Source: Corynebacterium glaucum (GTDB lineage Bacteria; Actinomycetota; Actinomycetes; Mycobacteriales; Mycobacteriaceae). From it: a stretch of DNA of 64,000 bases. Below, piece after piece: positions 7,282 through 14,583 of this stretch (positions are counted from its first letter, which is position 1; the number at the start of each line of letters is the position of its first letter). The translations under genes and the position numbers were made by a program. The notes under the pieces were generated by a model that did not search any database, was not told the origin of the DNA, and saw nothing but the letters and a program-made list of their open reading frames with translations. The stretch covers positions 1,860,001 to 1,924,000 of the forward strand of contig NZ_CP047358.1 in NCBI RefSeq assembly GCF_030408855.1, written 5' to 3'.

Positions 7282-9213
7282 CTAACGCACGTCGGGCGGT
7301 GTAGAACGCAGCGCGCGCTGGTTCAGTTCGCGGCGGGCTTGTTCCAACGCGAGCAGATCGGAGAAGAGCGCGTTGTACGCCTGCTCGTCGTCGGACGGGC
7401 GCATGCGCTGCAGCCGCGCCTTCAGCTGGGCGATCTGGTCACCCACGCGGGTCTCCTGCAGCCGAGACAGCACAGAGTCCACGTAGATCTCGATGTTGTC
7501 CGCGTGGATCGGCTCGACGGCGAGCTCGGAGACGAATTTGCGCCCAGCCAGGTCACGCATTTCACCGGCCACCCGGGCGGTGTAGTTCGGGCTCACCCCA
7601 CCGTCGGCGCCAACGCCCTGCTGCGCCCCGCCCGCATCAGCCATCGCCTGGCGCACCTGCCGGTAGGCGTCGTTCGTGAACGCGTCTGGGTTGATTCCGT
7701 CGAAGTAGGTCCCAGCAATTCCCGGGTACTGCAGTGCAACCTTCAGCGCTTCGCGTTGCGGCCACAGAACGGGATCGCGCGGGTTCGGAGCCGCCAGGGC
7801 GGGGGCAGCGGAAGATGCAGCGGTTGGGGTTGGGCTGGGCGTTTGACGGGGCGTCGATAAGCGAGGGCCCTTCTTTGGCTTCTTCGATTCCTCCCTGACC
7901 TGCTGAACCACCTCATCCGGGTTGGGCCAACCCACCCAACCCGCGAGCCGGCGCGCGTACTCGGTGCGCAGGACCGGATCGTTGATCTCAGCGACAATCG
8001 GCACAGTGCGGCGCAGCGCCTGCAGCCGACCCTCGGCAGAATCAAGGGAGAAGTTGGTCAAGGTCGACTCGAGCACAAACTCGACCATGGGGATTCGCTT
8101 TGCGACGAGCTCTCGAACCGCAGAATCTCCCTTGGCCAGGCGCAGATCGCAGGGGTCCATCCCCTCGGGCGCGATCGCCACAAAGCTCTGACCAGTGAAT
8201 TCCTGATCACCTTCGAACGCGCGCATCGCAGCCTTCTGGCCGGCCTCGTCGCCGTCGAAGGTGTAGATGAGCTCGCCGCGGAAGTAGTTGTCATCCAACA
8301 TGAGGCGGCGGATGGTTTGCAGGTGGTCGTTGCCAAAGGCGGTGCCACATGAGGCGACCGCGGTTTTCACGCCGGCGGCGTGCATGGCCATGACGTCGGT
8401 GTAGCCCTCGACGATGACGGCCTGGTGGCCCTCAGCGATGTGCTTCTTCGCGAGATCGAGTCCGAAGAGCACCTTGGACTTGTGATATAGCAGCGTGTCC
8501 TGGGTGTTCATGTATTTGCCCATTGGGTCATCGTCGAAGAGCTTGCGGGCGCCGAAGCCGATGACGTTGCCGGCCGCGTCCTTGATGGGCCAGATGAGGC
8601 GGCGACGGAACTTGTCGATCGGCCCGCGCTTGCCCATGCTGCTTAAGCCTGCTTGCTGGAGTTCCTCGGCCTGGAACCCCTTGCGCAGGAGGTGCTTGGT
8701 CAGGGTGTCCCAGCCGTCCGGGGCGTAGCCGCACTCGAAGTGGTAGATGTGGTCGCGGCTGAATCCCCGGTCCAGGAGGAACTGGCGCGCGGTCTGGGCT
8801 TCCTTGGTTTCCAGCTGCTCGCGGTAGAACGCGTGCGCGGCCTGGTTCGCGGCAAGCAGGCGCTGGCGGGTGCCCGGTTTGACGTCGCGCGCGCCCGTGG
8901 TACCACCCTGGTAGTTGATGCGGTAGCCGATGTGGTCCGCCACCGCCTCCACTGCCTCCGGGAAGGTCAGCTGCTCCATCTCCATGAGGAAGGTGAAGAC
9001 GTCGCCGCCCTTGCCGGTGGAGAAACAGTGGAAGTAGCCGCGTGCGGGGCGCACGTGGAATGACGGGGTCTTTTCGTCCTTGAACGGGGACAGACCCTTC
9101 ATAGAATCGTGGCCTGCGGGTTTGAGCTGCACGTACTCGCCGACGATCTCCTCGATCGGCGCGCGCTCGCGGATAGCTTCGATATCACTATCCGGTATTC
9201 TCCCCTTGGCCAT
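7282..9213 (-). CDS. dnaG: DNA primase
   Basis: A 643-residue replicative primase. The start MAKGRIPDSDIEAIRERAPI matches actinobacterial DnaG N-termini. The catalytic TOPRIM core is visible (VIVEGYTDVMAMHAAG; YTFDGDEAGQKAAMRAF), and the C-terminal helicase-binding region follows. In the N-terminal CHC2 zinc finger, CPFH is replaced by SPFK and the second CxxC by CFST, so only one of four zinc ligands remains. I believe this is shared with other corynebacteria. One repeat element lies in the linker (RLSTPRQ). The start lies only 28 nt from the divergent RNase gene start. Confidence 0.96.
   Translation of the reverse strand: MAKGRIPDSDIEAIRERAPIEEIVGEYVQLKPAGHDSMKGLSPFKDEKTPSFHVRPARGYFHCFSTGKGGDVFTFLMEMEQLTFPEAVEAVADHIGYRINYQGGTTGARDVKPGTRQRLLAANQAAHAFYREQLETKEAQTARQFLLDRGFSRDHIYHFECGYAPDGWDTLTKHLLRKGFQAEELQQAGLSSMGKRGPIDKFRRRLIWPIKDAAGNVIGFGARKLFDDDPMGKYMNTQDTLLYHKSKVLFGLDLAKKHIAEGHQAVIVEGYTDVMAMHAAGVKTAVASCGTAFGNDHLQTIRRLMLDDNYFRGELIYTFDGDEAGQKAAMRAFEGDQEFTGQSFVAIAPEGMDPCDLRLAKGDSAVRELVAKRIPMVEFVLESTLTNFSLDSAEGRLQALRRTVPIVAEINDPVLRTEYARRLAGWVGWPNPDEVVQQVREESKKPKKGPRLSTPRQTPSPTPTAASSAAPALAAPNPRDPVLWPQREALKVALQYPGIAGTYFDGINPDAFTNDAYRQVRQAMADAGGAQQGVGADGGVSPNYTARVAGEMRDLAGRKFVSELAVEPIHADNIEIYVDSVLSRLQETRVGDQIAQLKARLQRMRPSDDEQAYNALFSDLLALEQARRELNQRALRSTPPDVR
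7852..7862 (+). repeat. CGTCGATAAGC element, copy 3
   Basis: In the linker of dnaG; read on the coding strand as Leu-Ser-Thr, using the TTA codon, which is rare in this GC-rich genome. Confidence 0.85.
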
Positions 9214-9241
9214 GCGTGACATCGTACAAGTGTGTGGAACA

Positions 9242-9796
9242 ATGCTCGATGTGAAGTTGCGCCTTAGAGGGTTCGCCCTGTGCCTGCCCATCGGCGGGCT
9301 CGTCTGCGGACTGCTCAGTGGGTGCGCTGCGGCGCCGGAGGCTGGGCCGGGGCCCAAGTCGGAACCGGAGACGACTTCAGTTACGTCGGTATCGTCTGAG
9401 ACTTCAGCTTCGACAGCGAAGGCTCCTGCGACGCAAGCGTCGGGGACTGGGCCTTCGGGACTCGAATTGTGCGAGGAGCTCCCCGACGAGGTGTGGGACA
9501 CCGTTGCTCTTGTCGACCAAGGCGGACCATTCCCCTACCCGGACAACGATGATTCGCGCTTCGGCAACTACGAGCGAGTGCTGCCCGATGAGAAGCTGGG
9601 CTACTACCGCGAGTACACGGTGGAAACTCCGGGCGTGCGCCACCGCGGCGCGCGGCGAGTCGTCACCGGCGGCGGTGCGGACGGAGATGTGGACTCGTGG
9701 TTCTACACCGCAGATCATTACGACTCGTTCTGCGAGATCAGCGAATCGCAGTTAGATGAGAAGCTCGATGAGGCGAAGGAGGCGGCAGGTGTATAG
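9242..9796 (+). CDS. Secreted lipoprotein ribonuclease of the RNase Sa/T1 (guanyl-specific) family
   Basis: A 184-residue protein with an N-terminal signal ending in the lipobox LLSGC (Cys28). A Ser/Thr/Pro-rich spacer leads to a microbial RNase N1/T1 domain: DQGGPFPYP, the YYREYTVETPG segment with the catalytic Glu (about 124), GARRVV with the phosphate-binding Arg, and FYTADHYDSF with the catalytic His (about 159). Cys77 and Cys164 correspond to the RNase Sa disulfide. The predicted product is a surface-attached RNase cutting after G. The barstar-like gene follows with overlap, as expected for toxin and inhibitor. A GTG at 9251 is an alternative start. Confidence 0.85.
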   Translation: MLDVKLRLRGFALCLPIGGLVCGLLSGCAAAPEAGPGPKSEPETTSVTSVSSETSASTAKAPATQASGTGPSGLELCEELPDEVWDTVALVDQGGPFPYPDNDDSRFGNYERVLPDEKLGYYREYTVETPGVRHRGARRVVTGGGADGDVDSWFYTADHYDSFCEISESQLDEKLDEAKEAAGV

Positions 9797-10052
9797 GACA
9801 TCGCATGGACGCGGACGCAACCCGGTCTTGCTCACCGCCCCCGTAGAGAGCGTGGCCGACCTCGCGACGGGCATCTCGTACGCGGTGTTCGGCCCCGAGC
9901 GTCCTGCCCCACACAACTTGGACGGTCTCGCTGACCTGCTCCGCGAGGCAAGGGTGACTCGAGTCATCGCCTCCGACTGGCAGCTGCCCGCCGCCGACAC
10001 TATGCGGGTACTCCAGGTCTTCAGCGACAACGACGTCGCACTTGTGCGCTAG
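9789..10052 (+). CDS. Barstar-like ribonuclease inhibitor
   Basis: An 87-residue cytoplasmic protein. Residues NLDGLADLLREARVT, then ASDWQLPAADT and MRVLQVFSDNDVALV, match the barstar fold. These correspond to the inhibitory helix region, the conserved Trp and the C-terminal helix-strand of the family. The GTG start overlaps the end of the RNase gene and has AAGGAGG 4-10 nt upstream inside that gene, so translation is coupled. It should bind and block RNase that remains in or re-enters the cell. A GC hairpin follows. Confidence 0.8.
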   Translation: MYRTSHGRGRNPVLLTAPVESVADLATGISYAVFGPERPAPHNLDGLADLLREARVTRVIASDWQLPAADTMRVLQVFSDNDVALVR

Positions 10053-10071
10053 CGCTTCCCAAAACCCGTCA

Positions 10072-10086
10072 GTCCGCGCGGCGGAC
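10072..10086 (+). terminator. Hairpin after the barstar gene
   Basis: GTCCGC-GCG-GCGGAC, a perfect 6-bp stem 20 nt after the stop codon; no T-tract follows, so termination is only suspected. Confidence 0.35.
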
Positions 10087-10126
10087 AACCGTGAATCGGT
10101 GGTTAAGGCCGAGGCGTTGGGCGGGC

Positions 10127-10137
10127 CGTCGATAAGC
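10127..10137 (+). repeat. CGTCGATAAGC element, copy 4 (intergenic)
   Basis: Between the barstar gene and cstA, inside a GGGC/GCCC dyad (10124-10146 region), as with the copy next to eno. Confidence 0.85.
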
Positions 10138-10221
10138 GAGAGTGCCCCCGAGCTGGCACCTTGATGTGAGTTCTGTCATAATCTCCTGCGATGTGAACTG
10201 GCCCACCGTAAGGAGCGAACC

Positions 10222-12009
10222 GTGAACTCCGTGATCCTTGTTTTGATTGGCCTAGCGATGATGGCGCTGGGCTTTCTTCTGTACTCCAAGTTCCTGGGGT
10301 CGAAGGTGTACCAACTGTCGGAGTCGTACAAGACGCCGGCGCACACCATGGAAGACGGTGTGGACTTCGTTCCCACGAACAAGTACGTGCTGTGGGGCCA
10401 CCACTTCACCTCTGTGGCGGGCGCGGCGCCGATCGTCGGCCCGGCGGTGGCTGTGATCTGGGGCTGGTTCCCGGCGTTTTTGTGGGTGACCCTGGGCACG
10501 GTGTTCTTCGCGGGTATGCATGACTTGGGTGCCCTGTGGGCCTCGCAGCGCCACAAGGGGCAGTCGATTGGCACCCTGTCCGGCCGCTACATCGGCGCGC
10601 GCGGGCGCAACCTGTTCCTGGTGGTCATCTTCCTGCTGCTGCTGATGGTCAACGCGGCGTTCGCGGTCGTGATTTCCAACCTGCTCATTTCCACCCCGAC
10701 CTCGGTAATCCCGACCTGGGGCGCGATCCTTGTGGCCATCCTGGTGGGCCAGGCAATCTACCGCCTGAACTGGAACTTGCCGCTGGTGTCGATCGTGGGT
10801 GTGGTGGCACTGTACAGCCTCATCGTGCTAGGCGACCAGTACCCGATCGCGCTGCCCGAAGAGATGTTGGGCATCCCGGCGCGCGGCTGGTGGATCATCA
10901 TCCTGTTCGCTTACGCTTTCGTGGCGTCGCTGCTGCCGGTGTGGGTCCTGCTGCAGCCGCGCGACTACATTAACGGCCTGCAGCTGTTCATCGGTCTTGC
11001 GCTGCTCTACGGCTCTTTCTTCATCGTCCACCCGGACGTCGTTGCACCGGCGATGCGCGACAACGTGCCAGACGGCACCCCGGGTATCTTCCCCCTGCTG
11101 TTCGTGACAATCGCGTGTGGCGCAGTCTCCGGTTTCCACGGCATCGTGGCTTCCGGCACCTCTTCGAAGCAGCTGGATAAGGAAACCGACGCACGCTTCG
11201 TGGGTTACTTCGGTGCTGTCGGCGAGGGCCTGCTTGCGCTGGGCACGATCGTGGCCACCACCGCGGGCTTCAAGACGGTCGCGGACTGGGAAGAGATCTA
11301 CAAGGAGTGGAACGCCGGCGGCGTCGGCGCATTCGTGCAGGGCGGCGGCAACTTGATGAACGAGGGCTTGGGCTTGCCGACGTCCCTTTCGGCCACCGTC
11401 CTGGCCACCATGGCCGTGCTATTCGCGGCGACGACCATGGACTCCGGTGTGCGCCTGCAGCGCCTGGTGGTCGGTGAGGTCGCTGAGCTCATGGGCGTGA
11501 AGCTCTCCGCGCTCGCGACCACCACAATCGCGGTTGCCTTCGGCCTTGGCCTGACGTTCTCCACCGGCGTCGACGGCTCCGGCGGCATGCTGATCTGGCC
11601 GCTGTTCGGCACCACTAACCAGCTCATGGCGGGTCTGACAATGGCGATCCTGGTAGTCATTCTGACCCAGCTGCGCCGCCCGACTTGGCCGGTGCTCCTC
11701 CCGCTGCTGTTTGTCACCGTGATGGCGATGTGGGCAGCGCTGATTCAGCTGGGCACGCTGTGGTCGAGCAAGAACTGGCTGCTGCTGGTCATCGACATCG
11801 CCATCATCATCTGCGCAATCTGGGTCATCGTTGAGGCGATCACCGCCATCCAGCGCGCCCGCCAGGCGCCGCAGGTGGTGTGGTCCGACAACGAGACGTG
11901 GCCGGGCGAGCACGAGGCTGAGCTGGCTGGTGCGGGCGCTGCGGGCCCCGGGGCTGGCACTGCTGGTGGCACCGGCACCGGGTCGACCCGCGTGGACCCG
12001 GGCGCGTAA
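10222..12009 (+). CDS. cstA: CstA family carbon-starvation/pyruvate transporter
   Basis: A 595-residue polytopic membrane protein with about 16 hydrophobic segments. The N-terminal motif VDFVPTNKYVLWGHHFTSVAGAAPIVGPA is diagnostic for CstA/BtsT (written here in part). Family members import pyruvate or peptides under carbon limitation. GTG start with AAGGAG 6 nt upstream. The C-terminus is Gly/Ala-rich and cytoplasmic. It is followed after 2 nt by the cory-CC-star gene and then an ArsA-like ATPase, apparently in one operon. Confidence 0.95.
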   Translation: MNSVILVLIGLAMMALGFLLYSKFLGSKVYQLSESYKTPAHTMEDGVDFVPTNKYVLWGHHFTSVAGAAPIVGPAVAVIWGWFPAFLWVTLGTVFFAGMHDLGALWASQRHKGQSIGTLSGRYIGARGRNLFLVVIFLLLLMVNAAFAVVISNLLISTPTSVIPTWGAILVAILVGQAIYRLNWNLPLVSIVGVVALYSLIVLGDQYPIALPEEMLGIPARGWWIIILFAYAFVASLLPVWVLLQPRDYINGLQLFIGLALLYGSFFIVHPDVVAPAMRDNVPDGTPGIFPLLFVTIACGAVSGFHGIVASGTSSKQLDKETDARFVGYFGAVGEGLLALGTIVATTAGFKTVADWEEIYKEWNAGGVGAFVQGGGNLMNEGLGLPTSLSATVLATMAVLFAATTMDSGVRLQRLVVGEVAELMGVKLSALATTTIAVAFGLGLTFSTGVDGSGGMLIWPLFGTTNQLMAGLTMAILVVILTQLRRPTWPVLLPLLFVTVMAMWAALIQLGTLWSSKNWLLLVIDIAIIICAIWVIVEAITAIQRARQAPQVVWSDNETWPGEHEAELAGAGAAGPGAGTAGGTGTGSTRVDPGA

Positions 12010-12011
12010 CC

Positions 12012-12269
12012 GTGCGCGACTTCCTCAAGTCCTTCCGCGCGGGGCTCAACGAGTACTACCAAGCCCCATACCGCGCGGCGTTCAAGCGGGCATCGCGCGA
12101 GGAAGACGACTTATTCCACCTGCTCGTCGCTTCAGAGATGCTGGGCATCCCGAACCCGGTGAGCTTCTACACGCTTGAGCTCATGCCGCTGCTTTACGAG
12201 GATTTCCACGCCTGGCACACCCGCATGGGCTTGGAGCGCTCACCGTTGGACGGGATCTCATGCTGCTAG
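12012..12269 (+). CDS. Cory-CC-star protein
   Basis: An 85-residue protein whose last residues are Cys-Cys followed by the stop, the hallmark that gave the corynebacterial 'cory-CC-star' family its name. The N-terminus FLKSFRAGLNEYYQAPYR and the centre LFHLLVASEMLGIPNPVSFYTLELMP are typical as I recall them. GTG start two bases after cstA. The end overlaps the start of the ArsA-like gene by 10 nt. Function is unknown; the terminal Cys pair could bind metal or be modified, and the ATPase neighbour may be its partner. Confidence 0.85.
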   Translation: MRDFLKSFRAGLNEYYQAPYRAAFKRASREEDDLFHLLVASEMLGIPNPVSFYTLELMPLLYEDFHAWHTRMGLERSPLDGISCC

Positions 12270-13249
12270 CCATCGCACCCGTGATGTTCTTCGGCGGCAA
12301 AGGCGGAGTGGGCAAAACCACGGTGTCCGCGGCCACCGCAGTGCGGCTGACTCACGACGGCGCGCGCGTCCTGCTTGTCTCCACAGACCCCGCACACAAC
12401 CTGGGCCACATTTGGTCGGCAAAGCTGTCGGACACACCCACCCAGCTCGAGCCTGGCCTCGATGTCATGGAGCTCGACCCGGCGGCGACCACGGACCGTC
12501 ACCTGCGCCAAGTCGGCCAGACCATGCGCGCGATGATGCCGGAGCGGATGCACCGCGAGGTGGACAAGCACCTCGAGCTGTCCCGCAACTCTCCCGGCAT
12601 GCACGAGGCGGCCATGCTCGAGCGCATCGCAGAGGTCGTCGACGCCGGCGTCGGCGCAGAGTCGAGCGCCACCTACGACCACATCATCTTCGACACCGCC
12701 CCCTCCGGCCACACTTCCCGCCTGCTCGCGATGCCCGAACTCATGTCCGCCTACACCGACGGGCTGCTCGAGCGCCGCGCCGCCTCCGACAAGTTCTCCC
12801 GCGCCGCGCGCGGCCTGGGCGGTGGTAGCAGGGGCGGAGGCGCCAACATCGTCGACGGCCGCGAAGACCCCGTTGAGCGCCGCAACCAGCAGATCCGCTC
12901 GGTCCTCTACAAGCGCCGCCGCAAGTTCGAAGTGCTCCGCAGCGTGCTCACCGACCCCGCCGCCTGCGCGTTCCACATCGTGCTCACCGCCGAGCGCCTG
13001 CCAGTCATGGAATCCGCGGAACTCTACCGCGACATCACCGGCAGCGGCATCCGCGTCGGCAGCCTCGTGATCAACCGCCGCAGCCCCGACGACGGCGGCG
13101 AGTTCACCGCCGCGCGCCGCAAGGTCGAGCAAGAAGCACTGTCGCTTCTCGACGCCCTGCTACCCGCAGTCCCCACCCGCGAACTGCCGTGGCTCCCGGG
13201 CGAGATCGGCACGCGCGCAGCCCTCGGCGAGATCGCAGCCCTGCTCTAG
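12260..13249 (+). CDS. ArsA/Get3-like ATPase
   Basis: A 329-residue P-loop ATPase of the ArsA family: deviant Walker A GGKGGVGKTT (12-21), switch I region LLVSTDPAHNLGH, switch II in IIFDTAPSGHTSRLLAMPE, and a C-terminal region ending ELPWLPGEIGTRAAL. It is not next to any arsenite pump, so arsenic resistance is unlikely. Coupling to cory-CC-star suggests a targeting or maturation role (inference). The start overlaps the previous stop (ATGCTGCTAG). Confidence 0.85.
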   Translation: MLLAIAPVMFFGGKGGVGKTTVSAATAVRLTHDGARVLLVSTDPAHNLGHIWSAKLSDTPTQLEPGLDVMELDPAATTDRHLRQVGQTMRAMMPERMHREVDKHLELSRNSPGMHEAAMLERIAEVVDAGVGAESSATYDHIIFDTAPSGHTSRLLAMPELMSAYTDGLLERRAASDKFSRAARGLGGGSRGGGANIVDGREDPVERRNQQIRSVLYKRRRKFEVLRSVLTDPAACAFHIVLTAERLPVMESAELYRDITGSGIRVGSLVINRRSPDDGGEFTAARRKVEQEALSLLDALLPAVPTRELPWLPGEIGTRAALGEIAALL

Positions 13250-13262
13250 CCGCCGGCTGCCG

Positions 13263-14525
13263 CTACCCCATGAAGCTCGTCAGCGCCGCGGCCTTCTTCG
13301 CCTGGCGCTCAAGCCGCGACTCAGTCATCGACGCAATCTGGTCCACAATCACGCGCTCGCGTTCGCGCGACGTGTTCGCGGTCAGCCACCACTGCTGATA
13401 AATCGTGTCCAGCGATCCGGGCGCACCGGCGGACAGGTAGTCGTACACGCGAAAAATCCGCTCGCGCTGGCGGTCCTGCCGCGCCGTGTGCGCCGGCAAA
13501 TCCATGACATACAGCACAGCGATCGTCTTCAGCAGCCGTACCTCGGCCTCAATGTCCGCAGGAATCACCAGATCGCCGTGCATCCGCCCAAGCCGCTGCC
13601 CCGCATGCGCACGCAGCGTCGCGCCGGTCACGGCACCGATATATCGCCCCACCAGCTCGGAAGTCAGGGCCTTCAGCTCGACCCAGCCATTCAGGGAGTA
13701 GTTAAAGTCGGCAGCTTTGCTTATCGACGGCAACGTTTGCAGCCGATACGACGCATCGATGAGCGCCTCCGGCGTGCCTCCAAAAGCGGCGGCCCCCTTT
13801 TCCGCCAGTGCCGCAAGCTCAACGAAATCCCACAGCACACGCAGTGTGATGCGCCCGGAAATAATGCCGTCCTCAACATCGTGCACGGAGTAGGCGATGT
13901 CGTCGGCGAAGTCCATCACCTGCGCCTCGATCGGCGGACGGGCGTCGGTGTGGCCTTCGCGGATCCAGGCGAGCAGCTCCGCATCCTCGTCGTAGGCCGA
14001 GTACTTCTTGTTGCTGGTGCCGTCCGCGTTGGTGTGGGTGCGCGGGTATTTGCAGGCAGCGTCGAGTGCGGCGCGGGTGAGGTTGAGGCCGTAGGAGGTG
14101 TCGTCGTCAAGCACTTTTGGCTCGAGACGAGTAAGGATGCGCAAGGTTTGCGCATTGCCTTCGAACCCACAATCCGCGACTTGGTCGAGGGCGCGCTCGC
14201 CGTTGTGGCCGTACGGCGGGTGGCCGATGTCGTGGGAGAGGCCGGCGAGCTCGCAGAGGTCCGCGTCAAGGCCAAGTCCCTCGCCGATGCTGCGCGAGAT
14301 CTGCGCGACCTCGAGCGAGTGGGTGAGACGGGTGCGCGGGGTGTCGCCGTCGTGGGGGCCGACGACCTGGGTTTTGTCCGCGAGACGACGGAGCGCGGCG
14401 GAGTGCAGTACGCGGGCGCGATCGCGGCTGAACGCGCCGCGGGTGTCCGACTCGGGCGCGATCTGGGATTGCTTTGGGCCCTCGGCGATGCGGCGCTCGA
14501 TGTCGGCGGCGGAATAGCTGTACAC
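13263..14525 (-). CDS. dgt: dGTP triphosphohydrolase-like HD-domain protein
   Basis: A 420-residue HD-domain phosphohydrolase that removes triphosphate from dNTPs. Motifs: RTRLTHSLEVAQI (first His), AGLSHDIGHPPYGHNGE (the HD doublet), and QVMDFADDIAYSVHDVED (the distal Asp). Family length is normal. GTG start. It is convergent with the ArsA-like gene and divergent from the TPM-domain gene with 58 bp between starts. A repeat element encodes SIS within LPSISKA. Confidence 0.9.
   Translation of the reverse strand: MYSYSAADIERRIAEGPKQSQIAPESDTRGAFSRDRARVLHSAALRRLADKTQVVGPHDGDTPRTRLTHSLEVAQISRSIGEGLGLDADLCELAGLSHDIGHPPYGHNGERALDQVADCGFEGNAQTLRILTRLEPKVLDDDTSYGLNLTRAALDAACKYPRTHTNADGTSNKKYSAYDEDAELLAWIREGHTDARPPIEAQVMDFADDIAYSVHDVEDGIISGRITLRVLWDFVELAALAEKGAAAFGGTPEALIDASYRLQTLPSISKAADFNYSLNGWVELKALTSELVGRYIGAVTGATLRAHAGQRLGRMHGDLVIPADIEAEVRLLKTIAVLYVMDLPAHTARQDRQRERIFRVYDYLSAGAPGSLDTIYQQWWLTANTSRERERVIVDQIASMTESRLERQAKKAAALTSFMG
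13719..13729 (-). repeat. CGTCGATAAGC element, copy 5
   Basis: Minus-strand orientation, inside dgt; reads as Ser-Ile-Ser with the rare codon ATA for Ile. Confidence 0.85.
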
Positions 14526-14583
14526 AATCTTCCAGGGTAAAGGGTGGCGCAGTTGTGGCGCGGATACGACTACCCTATCGGGT

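Noticed and set aside
12175..12828. 217-codon frame overlapping cory-CC-star and the ArsA-like gene
   Set aside because: Arg/His/Pro-rich out-of-frame shadow of the ArsA-like coding sequence.
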